A stretch of 64,000 nucleotides of DNA from Hibiscus mutabilis (Eukaryota; Streptophyta; Magnoliopsida; Malvales; Malvaceae), in contig CM033714.1 of the NCBI GenBank assembly GCA_019671005.1, positions 82,513,909-82,577,908 of the forward strand. Direction: 5' to 3'. This document shows positions 20,970 through 34,525 of the stretch, in pieces. The stretch's first letter is position 1. Every line of letters begins with the position of its first letter. The notes beneath the pieces are model-generated. The model did no database searches, had not been told where the DNA came from, and was given only the letters and a program-made list of their open reading frames with translations. Made by a program: the position numbers and the translations under genes.

Positions 20970-23815
20970 GGTGTTTCGGTTGCTTGCTTTTATTAGTTGA
21001 AGGCATGCATTTGTAGGTGTTCGACTAAATTCTAAATGATTTTAAAAAGGGGGGGGGGATTAGAATCGGAAGCAAAGGAGCAAAGGTCCAAGAGGAAAAG
21101 GTTGTATGGGGCAATCTATGGGGGCCGGGGGAAGTACTTTGGGTTTAGTGTATGTGAGGAAAAGAATCCAAAAGAATGTTGAAAGGTAAGCACATGGCTA
21201 TATGGATTGGGATTTGGAAGGGCATGTTTGGAGCAACAATAGATTGAGGGATGCTCTCTTGTCTGAGCTGTCTTAGCATGCCCCCAATCCAATGCTTCTT
21301 TTTAGCTTTGGAGATACTTTTTAATCTTTCGTGTCTATTTTACTGGTTACTGTTAGTTGTTATTTTTTAATAATAATGTTATTTTTAAAGTTCGAACATG
21401 AGTTCTCTTCAAATGAGTACAATACATCTTATCATTACACTTAATTTTTATTGATTCTCTCAGTTTTTTAATGTTTTTTTTTTGTTGTCTTCTCAGTTCT
21501 TTAGTAAAGATTTTATGCATACACATGACCTCAAACTAAAGATCTATTTAAACGATATCAAGCTGCTTAACTCTTGAATTATAAAAAGTATCGAATGTGA
21601 CGAGGAGGGTGGGACTTGGGGAGGAGGTAAAAGACAAGGGTTAGAATAGAATAGGGGGGAACAATCTTAGGAGACTCATAATGCTTTGATTGAACAATAA
21701 TGCGTGACAAAGACAGACAGGCAGACAAACATCCAAACATTCTTTCTCTCTCTCATTTTGAGATATGTTTTGTCCTCATGTTGTTGGAAGGGAATGGCAT
21801 GCACAGATGAAAGCTGCAGATGCCACCAACAGTGTTCGGGATTTGAATGCTTCCTCCATGCAGTGGAATCGGAAAAACTCCCCTCCACTACAGATGGCAA
21901 CGGGGTGGGAAGGATTTTTTCTATTTTTTGTCTCGACTTTGTCTAGAACTCAGATAAGCTCAGATTATTTTATCATCCCTAGATTGTCACTTTTCTGTCT
22001 AGTATTTTTAATCTGATATTTGGAACATCGATGTTTGGAGCTGGTGCTGGGTGGAATGAAAAGGGAATATGAGCCGATAGGCAAGGCGTGCAGACCAGTT
22101 GATATGTGTTTGTAGGCTTTTGACCATGTTTTGATACGTATCCCTCCACTAACACATATATAGAGGAAAAGAAATTAAACATATACGGTGGATCCCAACA
22201 CTATCAGAACCTGCTGCAGATCTTCAGTCATTTGATAACAGCTTCTTCAAGAATCAATTCCGTTCTACCGAGCTTCATGCATGCAGATGAACAAAGGAAT
22301 TGCTGTGGGAAGAAATGTTTACCAGTTGGCAATCTAATTCTTCCCGTAATTAACCTTGGTCGACATGTTACGTGATGAATCAATGTTAAGCACGGGTGGA
22401 TCGATTCAAATACGTACCAGGTCGACGAAGACTAAGTACTCTTTTTTTTTCCCATCATTGGCTGAATTTGTGTGGAGTATTATGTTGTTGGAATCTGTCT
22501 GTATGAACCATATATGTCGTATGATTGGTTAGACTTATATTCAGTTCACCGGAAATTAATTTCAATGGCAATGGAAAAGAGACAATAGACCGTGAACCAG
22601 TAACGAATGCACATAGAGAGTGGGAGGGCTCTTGTTCCCTTTTAAACTTCTAAATCTAATAGCATTTTAGGTCTAAACTTAAATTAAATCAGTTATTTAT
22701 ATAATTTATCTCTCTCAATATTTTATTCTAACTCTGCCCCTACCATTAACATACTCAATACAACCATCCATACTAAATTATGTAATTAGTTTCTTCTGGT
22801 GAAAAGGAAATTTATATGCTTCCCTTCATTTCGCCCCTCTTAATTTTGATAGTATAATATTGTCCATACAATTTTTTGTACGTTCATATGGTGGTGCCTT
22901 TGGGAGGTTGACCAATGTCGGAGAGGATGTTATAGGTTCTGGGGTATTTTGATAATGTAACGCCTTGTTAAGTAGGAATAACCAAAAATACTCAAACTCA
23001 ACGCATTTCGATCTAATTTTATAAGATTTAAAAAAAAATCAGGTTCATAATATTTTTTTTTGTAAAAAAATGGAGTTGGATTTTGGAGTGACCCGTTCCG
23101 ATATATTTATAACGTATAGAATTTAATTTGAGGCAGCGGAGAACCTCTGTAGGACTAGAGGGGGCCATGCCCTCTTCTAAATTTTTTATGAGAAATTTAA
23201 ATTTTGTCTCTAAATATTTTAAAATTAGTCCCCTCAAGATTTTTAAAACAGATAAAAAAATTGACTCATTGTATTTCTTGGTCATCCCTAATATTAAATG
23301 CGATGTCATTTAGATCAAACTATTGATATCCTTTTTAGTGATCCTCATGATAAAAGAGTTAAACTTATGAAAAGCTATCGTTTGAGTAACGAAGAACTCT
23401 TGACACGTGTAATTAAAAGATATGTTATTCTATTAAGGATCCTTGATATTATTGATCCTAATACGTTTATTTAGTAATAATCAAATATTTAAATTTTAAA
23501 AAAATTAAATTAGATATATATAAATATTCGTATTCGCAATTTAAATCGACATCTTATGTAAAGCTAGAAGGTTAGAGGCTTTCTTGGCACTAAGCCCACC
23601 AAATATACGTATATAAATGGTGAATTCAGCAGGCCCAAACCAATTACAGCAGCAGAAATAGACCAAATCTGAAACACAAAGCTTGTAAGAGGCCCAAAAC
23701 AACAACAGACACAGCTACAAAGTGTTGTGTTCTGTTCTGTAACTTCAGTTGTGCTGTGTTTGTGTTTCCCCCATCTAGTCTTAAGTGAAGCTATCGATCA
23801 TCCGAAGAATCGAAG
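20970..23815. other. Intergenic region, no gene supported
   Basis: Small frames near 21676-22016 overlap on both strands without motifs. A G10 run lies near 21049-21058. A repeat fragment near 23150-23310, with GGGGGCCATGCCC followed by AAATTT-rich sequence, resembles the one near 7913-8200. The last ~150 bp before 23816 is probably the 5' leader of the complex I gene. Confidence 0.5.
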
Positions 23816-24241
23816 ATGAACACAGACATTACAGCGTCGGCTAAACCAGAGTACCCGGTCATAGATCGGAATCCTCCCTTCACCAAAGTCTGTGGCAATT
23901 TTAACACCCTCGATTACCTCCGTTTCACCACCATCACCGGCGTTTCCGTCACCGTCGGCTACCTCTCCGGTAACTTTAACACCATCATCTCTTTTCTAAC
24001 ATTCAAACGCAATCTGGGTCTTTGAATTTGAACCAAATCGAATTTGGTTGTGATCCCCTTTTCTGGACTTTTAGGGATAAAGCCGGGATTGAAAGGACCG
24101 TCAATGGTGACAGGAGGGCTGATAGGAATAATGGGTGGTTTTATGTACGCTTACCAGAACTCGGCAGGTCGACTCATGGGGTTTTTCCCTAACGATGGCG
24201 AGGTCGCTCAGTACCAGAAAGTACGTGGATTCAACAAATAG
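23816..24241 (+). CDS. Complex I subunit, NADH-ubiquinone oxidoreductase 20.9 kDa type
   Basis: Small accessory subunit of mitochondrial respiratory complex I, of the family called the 20.9 kDa subunit in plants and fungi. Exons 23816-23969 and 24075-24241, 106 aa, the usual plant length. The N-terminus MNTDITASAKPEYPVIDRNP and the middle LDYLRFTTITGVSVTVGYLSG closely match recalled plant homologues. The intron (phase 1, donor GTAACT, acceptor TTTTAG) rebuilds the glycine of GYLSGIKPG. Two hydrophobic segments, about residues 34-52 and 60-80, suit an inner-membrane subunit. The end reads YQKVRGFNK; recalled homologues read YQKRGFSK, so one valine codon (GTA) is extra. There is no cleavable presequence. 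The PPR gene lies next, on the opposite strand. Confidence 0.92.
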
Positions 24242-27013
24242 GCTTCTCTTCCTGCCTTTATGTTTCTCCTTTTTTGTTATAATCAAAAACATTTAGGATG
24301 ATTAAGTGTTTTCCAATAATCAGATTGCTTCTGCTGGTTTCATTTTGCTCATTTCATGTCTTTTTTTCTTGCTGCTGCATTTGTAGATGCTTTCAAAATG
24401 CAACTTATGGGTCTAAGTTCCAAGTTCCCAATGAATTTGAGAAGTATCTTTCCTTCGTATTTATCGAATGATTGTTAGCTTCTTTCTTTTGTTGTTTGCC
24501 TTAACAATTTAGATTGAATTGAATGTATTTTAGTTGATCTTCATCACCTATGGTATTTTAGAACCCAAGTACCATATGGAGAGACAAAATTTGGATTTCC
24601 ATATTTGCTGATTTGGGATGAATTTTTATCTTTGATCCTGGTGGAGTTAGACCAAAGATCAGAATTTATGGTACTCTGGTTTCTCATCAGCTTCTGTACT
24701 CTGTAAACAGTTGTTGCAGCACCATAGCTTGTATGCATACAATTATAGTTATGTGAATTGTGAACATTAGTTTCTTTCTCAAGGGGTTGAAAAGGCAAGG
24801 CGCAGAATATGTAGGCTTTTTAGCTTGCGTCTTTGTGCTGATATTACTATCTAAATTCTAAAGGATGTTCACAATCCCAATCTTTTGGAATTGTACCTAG
24901 CTTCTTGCTTTGGATGATTTGTCTTTATGTTTTGGCCCGCTTACAGTTACAATTATATCAGAGTTGAAAATATATGCATGAGTTGGGCATACATATGTTC
25001 TCATCCGACCTAGATGGATCCTGATATAGCATGACTTTGGTGAAACGGGAAGTCCAGCTCTCTTGCAATCACTTATTGTCGGCTTTTTGTTATGAATTAG
25101 AGGTATTCTTGGCCATACCTAAGTTGACTCTTTTCCTGGTTTAAAAGCTTGCTAAACTTGTTCTTCTGGGTTTGAGGGGGTAGGGTTTTCCCTGCTTGCA
25201 AAAGCACATAGCTTCAACTTATTGTTGCTTCTACTTTTGAGTTTTTTTTAAGGTTTCTAATTTGTATTTTGAGTTGAGGACTCAAGTTAGACCACATTTG
25301 AGAAGAATATGGGACCTAAACATTTATGTCCTTGAACTTATCTGGATTCTCTTTGCAGTCTTTGTTTCTCCGCAATTTCATCTTTAGGGTGGCCTCACTC
25401 CATATGTAGGGTAGCTAGCACCATATTGACAGTTTAAGTTGTTGGCATTGTAGGAGGTTGGTTTTGTTAACTTTATGGTCTTAAAACATGAAAAGATGCT
25501 TACATTCATGTCATTCGCGTGTACACACACTCAGGCGACACATACTTGCATGCTGAGTGACTTCTAGTACCGAACTGTACAGATTTTCATGTTGAAAGGG
25601 TATTTCTTTCTTTCTTCTGAATAGGTAATGAGGATACAAAAAGTTTGTGATCGTTAGAACCGTCGGTAGTGAGTTGCAAGTAACAGTGAATGGATGAAAA
25701 AGTGCATTTTTTTTTAAATGTTTTTTTTCGGGGCAAGCAGAAATTCAAGTTCCTTGAGAGTACTAGTCTTCCAGTTGAACTAATTAAATTGAGAACCAAT
25801 AAGTCGATAAATTCATGCAACGATGTGTACGAAAAAAAATGACAACGAAATCAATAAACATTCATCCGTATGGTATCGACTACTTTGATTCCGACTACAT
25901 TCGTAACAATTTGTCCAATTAACTACAACGGTTACAAGTCAGTCCTACTCAAATGATTTTTTTGACAATCCTTAACCAAAACAATGTAATGGATGGGAGC
26001 ACGGACCAAAATATCCTAATTAACAAGATCATCTTAACCATGTGAAAGAGAGACATTGTGGCTCCAGGGATTCAATCTCATTTCTGCCACATAGTGCAGC
26101 GTGTAGACACCAGTACGGCCACTCGATTCTATTCAAGTCCAATCCCTATTCATCAAGGTAGAGGAACCACGTTTGCCACAAAGTTTCAGCTTCAATCGTC
26201 ACGGATTCAGTAAGGCATCCGAAGCTCCTTATGCGGGCAAGCAGGAATATAAGCAAAACAATTGATGATTATGCATGATGCACACACCCCGGAAACGATA
26301 GTATATCAAATAAATACCTCGAATTTGTTTGCCATCACAGTTTTCCCAGCACGATAGTCAGCTTCATGGATTAAGGTATAAAGGGTCTTCAAAGAAACGA
26401 GCTTCATCAATGCCGATACGCATAAGACTGATGACGCTCATGAGAATGTTACAAAGAAAAGCCTCCTGATACATAAACAGGCATATGAAGACCTCATCAT
26501 AAGCATCAGAGGCAGGTTTTTGCTGAGTGAATTTTCCAATGACCTATTTTTCACAATTGAATCCAACCCATATCTTGCATCCTTGTTTGATTTTAGCACA
26601 GATCTGCATAACAAATACGAATAAAGTTGGACTAGTTAACAAGACGAGAACCAAACAACAAAACAGAGTGGAGATCATGGTATCAGGATATTGAGTTTTG
26701 GTATACTGTGCCATCAATAGTACCACTCCAGCACTCCTAATGGCTACCTAATAACAAACCAAATTAAAAAGTAGCACTCCATGTGAACTTAACATGAGTT
26801 TCCAAACAATCTAAATCAGTCTCATTCATAAATGAACATTACCCCGTAGGTGGCAGCTAACTTTAAGCAAATAGGCATTTTAAAGGGCTTTACCTATTGA
26901 CAGGGTAAGGTGAACATTAACCGTGAGTTCAAGATTCAAATGTGAAGTTCTTTTAGAACCTTCGACCAGCTCGTCTTCACAGCATATAGCAGAATTAGGG
27001 GCCAGACATGATT
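24242..27013. other. Intergenic region between two genes, no gene supported
   Basis: Contains 3' untranslated sequence of both neighbours at its edges. The middle is T-rich on the plus strand, but no frame carries a domain. Coding-like sequence on the minus strand near 26330-26500 was considered and rejected. Confidence 0.5.
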
Positions 27014-28579
27014 TTAGGTGCTACTTATATCAGGAATATAGTCTGGATCCTTTAAAATGGAAGGCATTGATTCAATCAACTTGTAAATCTCTGCAGAACG
27101 TTCATGAGATACATCACCCCTCAAAAATAAGTGGTCCTTCCCTTGAATCTCAATCCTGCTGTAAGCAGGCTCCTTTATGACCCCAGAACTCCTCATTTTC
27201 TTCCTAAGTTCAGCCAAATTTTCCCAAAAACCAAAAGTGGCATAGGCATTAGACAATACCACATAAGTTCCAGCATTTTCAGGCTCCAATTCAAGGAATT
27301 TATCTGCCGCAAGCTTCGCCAGATCCATATCCCCATGAATCCGACAGGCCCCAAGCAAAGCACCCCATATGGCCGGGTGCTCCTTAAAAGGAGAATTAAG
27401 AACAAACTCATAAGCTTCACGCAACTTCCCGGAACGACCTAAAAGATCAACCATGGCAGCATAATGCTGCCCTCTTGGTTGGATTCCATAGTCTCTTGTC
27501 ATTGATAAGAAATTATGCCAACCTTCATCAACCAAGCCTCCATGGCTACATGCAGAAAGAACTGCAAGAAAGGTAACATAATTTGGCCGAAAACCTTCTT
27601 TTATCATTCCATCAAATGCTTCTAAAACCTCATTAACCCTTCCATGCTGGCCATATCCACATATCAAGCTCGTCCAAGTAACAACATTCCTATTAACAAC
27701 TTCATTAAATACCCGGTGAGCATCGGTAAGACTGCTGCATTTGAAATACATATCCATGAGAGCACTGCTGACAACCACATTTTCCCTAACACAGCCCTTT
27801 ATCAGGATCCCATGAGCTCGCTTCCCATGCTCTAACGAAGTTAATGATGCACAGGCTCTAAACACGGATGCAAAGGTGTACTGATCGGGAGTTAAACAAT
27901 TCTTTCTCATATCGTAATAGAGATCGAGTCCAGATTCTGCACAACCCTTTTGCACAAATCCAGCAATCATCGCATTCCAGGGTATCAAAGTTTTCTCAAG
28001 CAAATTATCAAACAGAACATAGGCCGTTCTTAAATCCCCTAATTTCGCATACAATATCAACAACTTTATCTTCAAATATTCATTGGGTACATATCCAATA
28101 ACAACCATTTGTGCATGGATTCTTCTCCCACTTCTATACTCCTTCCTGAATATGCATTCTTGCAGAAGAAGAGCATAAGTTGCATCATCTGCTTTCAATC
28201 TCGTACGCCATAAAATCCCCACGGCTTCCCACAGTCTTCCCGAAAAACAAAGACCCATTAAAGCCTTATTCAAGTGCACGTAGTTCTTATGGAGCTTGGC
28301 CTGAAAGCTGGGAGTATTTATTATCGCAATCGGTCATCTAATAGCAGTGAGCAAAATCTATAAACAATGGAAGCTAGTGGTAAAATACCTTATAAAATTT
28401 CATCTAAACCATAACATGTGACAAGATAAACAGAAACCCATAATTGTGAATCACACTAAGTTCAGATTTTAATCCAATTCTATGACATGAAATAAAAGGG
28501 CGAAAAAACATTCAGACCTGCCATTGTAGGTTTGAGCCTGGATTCGGCGGAGAAGCGTGGCTGTCTTGCCGGAAAACAT
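27014..28579 (-). CDS. PLS-class pentatricopeptide repeat protein with E motifs
   Basis: PPR proteins bind organelle RNA; E-class members usually take part in C-to-U editing in plastids or mitochondria. Exons, minus strand: 28518-28579 and 27014-28307, 451 aa. The first exon (MFSGKTATLLRRIQAQTYNG) is basic and free of acids, as in an organelle targeting peptide. The intron (28308-28517) is phase 2 and rebuilds a serine. Repeats run from about residue 30: YALLLQECIFRKEY, IPWNAMIAGFVQKG, DQYTFASVFRACASL, VVTWTSLICGYGQHG, NYVTFLAVLSACSHGG. The E region starts near HPAIWGALLGACRIHG and the E+ region includes GTYVVLSNAYA. There is no DYW domain. It resembles recalled Arabidopsis At4g16470. The bare open frame starts at a GTG; the two-exon start is better supported. 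Confidence 0.93.
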
Positions 28580-28754
28580 GAGTCCAACCATACCGGGATC
28601 TCACCGCACGGCGAAGAAAATTGCGAGGACTATGTATGTAGTTTTCGAATTGGAATTGGAATTGAAAAAAAAAAAGTGGGAAATCGTTTTGAAACAATTT
28701 TAACGGCAGGTGAGGATGAGTCTGGTTGGATCGAGGTTCGATGTTTAAAAAAAA

Positions 28755-29643
28755 GGTAAACTATTGCAATGATCACTTTAGTTTCGGAAGTGTTTACTTT
28801 TACTCACCAAATTTAGAAAAGTAACGTTTTGATCACCTATGTTAGTGTTTTAGAACGTTTTGGTCATTTGTGTTATTGTTCTATAACGTCTTGATCATTG
28901 AGACATTATAACGTGACACGTTAGTAAAATTGGTTATTTTTTAATTTAACTCCTTAAATTTAGATAAAATATTAAGTTGACCCCTAAACTTGAGATAAAT
29001 TTTTAATTTAACAAAAACAATTCCTTAGTGTTTGAAATTTTCAAAAGTATACCCAATTTTTTTTCAAGAATTTTCATTCAAGTTGTTGTTTCTCAATTCT
29101 CTCGTTCCTTAACTCCTTTATGCCAAGAATCAAAGCTAGAATAAGTTTTACTTCGTCAAATAATGTCATGAAACTCAAACCATCACTAAAGACCAACAAG
29201 AAAGCTTGAGGTTGAAGATAACATTGATTTTTGAAAATAATTATAGAAAACTCATTGTTAAGGTTTCAAATAATTTGAAAATAAGTTAAGAAATTGTTTT
29301 GTTATCTTGAAAACAAGTTTCCTCTAATAAAAATGGTAAATCAATCAAAATTCTTTTATAGTGTTTTTCAAATTAGATAAAAGATTTTTGTTCATTTATG
29401 TTTGAAAAACAAGAATCTTGGAGAGAAATGATTGGAAACTTGAGCAAAACTCAATTGAGATGAGGGTTTTGACAATTGGATAGTTAACTAAAGTTTAGGG
29501 GTAAAATTAATGTTTTATCCAAAGTTCATGGGTCAAACTAACAACTTTTAATTTTTAAGTGACTAAAACGCTATTTTTTAAAATTTAATGAGAAAAGCTG
29601 AACACTTATAAAACAAAAATGGCCATTGTAGTAGTAGTTTACC
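28755..29643. mobile_element. Foldback element bounded by GGTAAACTA ends
   Basis: The left end GGTAAACTATTGCAATGA is inverted at the right end (CATTGTAGTAGTAGTTTACC). The flanks are A-rich (TTTAAAAAAAA and TAAAATAAATT), so the target duplication cannot be defined exactly. The inner sequence is AT-rich and non-coding. It starts about 175 bp upstream of the PPR gene start. Confidence 0.6.
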
Positions 29644-29700
29644 TAAAATAAATTTAAGTTTTGAATTAGTCTACCTTGATCCTGTTTATTTATATTATTT

Positions 29701-30222
29701 AAAGTTAATCGCACTACACGGCCCTCAACTATGATACTAATTTTAAATTGGTCTCTAAACTTTTAAATATTCCAATTTCATCCTTAAACTACGACTTTCA
29801 TTCTAAATTGGTTCAAACTTTTGAATGTTCCATTTTCATCCTCAAATTATGACCATCATTCTAAATTGGTCCCCAAACTTTTTGAGTATTCTAATTCCAT
29901 CGTCAAATCTTCATTTATACCACATCATATTATTAAATAATATACATAAGTTTTTCATGAAAATTAACATTTTTTATAACGCTTTTATTAACATAAGATA
30001 TGATCATGTATTGATAATTGGGGATGAAATTAGAATGTTTAAAAAGTTTGATGACCAATTTAGAATGAGTCGTAGTTTGATGATAAAATTTGAATGCTCA
30101 AAAGTTTAGGGACAAATTTAAAATGAAGGTCGTAATTTGATGATGAAATTTGAATGTTTAAAGTTTAGGGATCAATATAGAATGAGTGTCATAGTTTAGG
30201 AACGTGTGGTGCAATTAACTCT
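29701..30222. mobile_element. Foldback element with tandem units in each arm
   Basis: The ends AAAGTTAATCGCACTACACG and CGTGTGGTGCAATTAACTCT are inverted copies. Each arm has about three copies of a ~55-bp unit reading AAATTGGTCCCTAAACTTTT then CAATTTCATCCTCAAACTA. The centre is unique AT-rich DNA. ATTATTT occurs directly outside both ends (29694-29700 and 30223-30229). Confidence 0.75.
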
Positions 30223-30289
30223 ATTATTTATTCTTATTTAAAAATTATAATTTTTAATGTATAATTTTATATTAATATTTATATAATTT

Positions 30290-30360
30290 AACCAAGGGTT
30301 GGTCCAAGTGGTAAACAACTTGATATCGCTTAAGCGGGTCTCAAGTTCGAGGTCTTGTGT
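30290..30360 (+). repeat. tRNA-like SINE head or relic
   Basis: GGTCCAAGTGGTAAA resembles a Pol III A box and, about 45 bp on, AAGTTCGAGGTC resembles a B box. No clear SINE tail is defined. Similar pairs occur near 1756-1818 and 57516-57565. Confidence 0.3.
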
Positions 30361-30379
30361 AAAATATATATTGTAAAAT

Positions 30380-30805
30380 ATTTAAAGGGTACATATGCAT
30401 TTTAGTAATTGAATTTGACTTCAATGTGTAATTTAGTACCTACGCGTTTTTTGTCCAGTCAAGCATCCGAACGTGTCTTTAAGATTGATTTGGTACTTAA
30501 AGTTTTTTTGTTTATCTAATCAGGTACCAAAATTTGACTTATTGGTCCAAATTGGTTCTTGAACTTTAATTTTTCATCCAAATTGATACTTGTGTTAAAT
30601 TATTTATTTGAACTATGAAATCAAATTCAATTTAAGTCTAAAATCAAGTTTATGCACATGTTGAACCACCAAAGAATTTGAAATACCAAATTAATCTTAA
30701 AACCATATTCGAATACCTAATTGAACAACAAAAATAAATATCAAATCATATGTCGAAACCAAATTCAAGCTATCAAAAGTATATTTTGTTACTTAAATTA
30801 TACTT
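30380..30805. mobile_element. Third foldback element of the cluster
   Basis: The left arm (about 30390-30520) and right arm (about 30680-30805) are inverted relatives: TAAGATTGATTTGGTACTTAA on the left answers TTAATCTTAAAACC and its flanks on the right, and TTGAATTTGACTTC answers its complement. The ends and target duplication are not sharp. Confidence 0.5.
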
Positions 30806-33800
30806 CGGTTAGGTGAAGCCAACCCGCGAACTAATGAGATATTAATTATTTTTTTCGATTGCATTAGATATTAAACCTAAACATAGAGGAAGAAAAATAA
30901 GTTGAATTCCCGATCACTAAACCACTACCGAGGTTCAATGAAATATTAGTTAAATTGGTAAAGACATTAACACAAGGCGTTTGAAGATGTTTAAGCTTAT
31001 TATCTAGGTACAGAGGCACATAGCCAAGATTTAGGGTTGGGAAAGCAAAATATAAATGTTTTAAAGTAAAAAAAACAAATTCATAAATAAAACTAATTTT
31101 TTTAAAAATTGTATAAAAGGGCAGAGGTAAAAAAAATGAGGTGAAAATGGACTATATATTTCTGTCACTGTTCGTATCATAGTGTTATTTGAGACTCGAG
31201 AGATATACTATTTTAATAATAAAAAAAAACTCAACAATAATTAAATGGTCGCTTTAGTCTTTGTTTTAAATTTATTTTAGTATTCACTTTTTTAATTTTG
31301 ATGAAAAATGACATCATTTTCTTAAAATAGCCAACTCATAATTTTCGTCCGTAAATAAAATAAACATCGAGTATTAAAGTAGATACAAACAATTGGGTAA
31401 AAATGATTTTTGAGTCAAATATTAAGAACTACTTTAGTAGTATAATTAATATAAAAACGATTAGCTATGAGAAAAACGCAATTAAGATTAAATTTAATGT
31501 TTTACCTTTCTTTATTTGGGTCATGATTAAGATTTTGGGATAAGGATACATTTTATAGTAACTTTAATTTAGTGGAAATATGATGGGGATCTGGCCGACA
31601 TTAGACACATAAACTCTGCTTCCTACATTAAAAAATTACCATCTTGCATGTAAATGTAATGATCATATACCATTGTTACTATATAATAATACATGCATGC
31701 ATTTCAATTATCTAAAATCCCATCCACTTGCCACCCACCGCTTAATTAATTAAAATTCACCTAGTGAGCATAAAAGAATTTGATTTTTTTAGTAACATTA
31801 CGAGCTTAAGCTTCTGTTCTACGTTGTTTCTCTACCTAGTTTCTAAAAAAACTTAGCCGAACGTCTTGTTTTTTCTTTATTTTTGCATTCAGTTTTTAGG
31901 TGGAATTTGGTCCCAAATCAACTTTTTTACCCAATCCTACTTTTCAACGATAATCTCGAACGGAACCTAAGTTTTATAGATGAAATAAAAAAATTATTAG
32001 AAAATTCATACCAAAAATAAGATTAAATTTAGCTTTTATTATCTAAATGAGCTAAATAGCCTAATAGGACATAAATGATTAGTCACTGGATTTGTTTCAA
32101 TAAATATTTTAAAAAATAAATAAAATCAAGTTTAAATTAATTTTAAATTTTGTTAAAAAATATTAAAAGGGATTAGATAAATAATAAAAAATTAAAATAT
32201 ATCAAAGGCCAATATGATTGTATATAATATTAAACCATAATGTTCATCTTTAGAGATGAAGTTTGATGGGAAGAGACAAAAGAAATACCCAATTTTAATG
32301 TTTAGTGGAATTATTATTAAAAGAAAGAGTAAGAGGAATATGAGTGTAGATGATGATGATGGGTGGCAAATGGTAGCTGGCACTACTCTAATAATACAAC
32401 TAGTGGACTACCCTAAACCTAAAGCAGTGTCTTAGCTGGAAGGTAGGAAGGGAGGCATGTCAAAGGGGATTTTTTGGATCCAATTTGATCACAAAGTTAC
32501 TATTTCATTGTATTTACTAATTAAGAATATGTTCAGACTACAAAATGGTCAAATTATGTTAATTAATCGTATACTATGGGTAAGTCATGTTTATATACTT
32601 TAACTTAGTTATTTTAATTTTCTGTTATAAGTCTTTATATTATGCGTAAATTATATACTTGGCATCTAATTTTCAGTTTGACCTTTTTAGTTATTTTTAA
32701 GGATGAGTTAGAGTTGAGGATTGAAGGGAATAAAATATAAATGTTTGGAAAGTGAAAAATAAATTCATATTTAATCATTTTTTAAAAAATACATAAATAA
32801 AAGGTAAAAAAATGGTGAGTGGGAGGGCTAAGAGCCGGCAAAATTAAATAAATATCCTATTTTCGGGAATTATCTAAAAACAACAATTTTTAATTAAGAT
32901 TATGTAGAAAAATATTTCTCTCTACTCAAGTAAGATAAAACTCGTGTTTAGCCAAAAACGAATTTTAAACTCACTTTTAATTAAACACGAGTTTCGTGTT
33001 AAGTAAGTATGTAAAAAATAAATAAAAAATTAATTTGCTAAGTTTTTTTTTTTACACTGAACTCACTTTTAGTTAAACGCAAGTTCACTTTGCATAGATT
33101 GAAAATGGGTATTTCTCTATATAATCTTTGATGAATGCTGTTTTCAAGATAGTTTTCGAAAATAAAATATTCATGTAATTTTTCCCTAAAAGTCCCCGCC
33201 CCCACCAATAACATAGATTCGACCATGACTATTATAATTTAATCATATTGTCTCTATAATATTTTAATAAGAATTGAATTTGACCAATTTTTAATGTTAA
33301 GATTAAATTAGGGAAGTACTCTTCACATTTTAAAATTATTATCTCACTTTAAACACAAGAATTTAGTTACTTTACGCATTTATTTTATTTTATTAGTTTG
33401 TTGATGTATTAGAACTATTAATGAAGTAGTTTGTAAGATTAGTTTTGTTCATTATTATTCTTACATCACTACTTAAGTATATGGATGAATATAATCAAAT
33501 TTAGGGATTATTTTGTTATTTCATTTCTCTATTATATTTTCATGTTTTACTTTTCTTGTATGAAATCTTCGTGGACATAATCAGTAATCACCAAGTTACT
33601 CTTTTATGTTTAAAGTGTATTTTGATGTACCTTTCCATATTTGTAATGAAGTTCAGTCTTATGTGTGCATGTGGTCTGTTTTTGCTCTCAATGCATGTAC
33701 TCTTTGCACATTTTAAAATTATTGTCTCTACTTTTAATTTCAACAATTTGGTCACCTTATTGTTTTGATTTGAATATTGAAGTTTGTTGATACACAGGCT

Positions 33801-34525
33801 GCACTGTGGCTCGCAATTCGTTCAACAATCAACTTGTTGGCACACCAGTACCACAACCTACATTATATAGACAATATATTTGGATAATTGCATTTTTAAT
33901 CTAGAAACTTGTCCTTATATCGTAATTACAACATAAAGCAGCATTCTTTTTTTTTTTTTACTTTTATATGAAATCAAGGATTAACTTGTCCCTAACAAAA
34001 AGCAAGTTTTGAAGTATCTTAATTGATCATAAATTTGTACACATGAAGTGAAGAGTCCTAATTGACTTTTGCAAACCTTAGCTATTTGGTAAAACTTTTA
34101 CCATCCGAATAATTTGAAGATTCAATGAATTAATTAATTGTTGATGAAGATTAGGGATGACGATCATCCTATTTGATAATTAAAAAAGTTTCATATGCGT
34201 GTAATTAATATCGTACAGATACTGACCGTATCGGGTTTTAAATCGCTACCAATTAGTTTAAGTTTTGTTTCGATTAAAATTCCAATGGGTACGGATTGTT
34301 TCTGTGTGTTTTGGCCTACTTCACCCGTACCGATTAGTATGAAATTTTAATATTATTTTTAATCCATTTTTATTTTAACCATTTTTTATTTCTTACATAA
34401 TTACATTCAAAATTAAAATATAATAACGTTATTAAGTTATTAAATTTAATTAATAATTTAAATTTTTACATGCTTGTAATTTGAGTTATACTTGTATTAT
34501 ATATATATATATATATGAAAAATTA

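Noticed and set aside
21676..22182. Overlapping frames of 67-83 codons on both strands; also checked for a microRNA precursor
   Set aside because: No motifs, no recognisable plant microRNA sequence and no long hairpin seen by eye.
26330..26500. Coding-like minus-strand stretch (LVSLKTLYTLIHEADYRAG)
   Set aside because: Stop codons interrupt it on both sides, no family is recognised and no good splice pair extends it.
29825..30109. 94-codon frame
   Set aside because: It lies inside a foldback element with repeated units, which explains its length.
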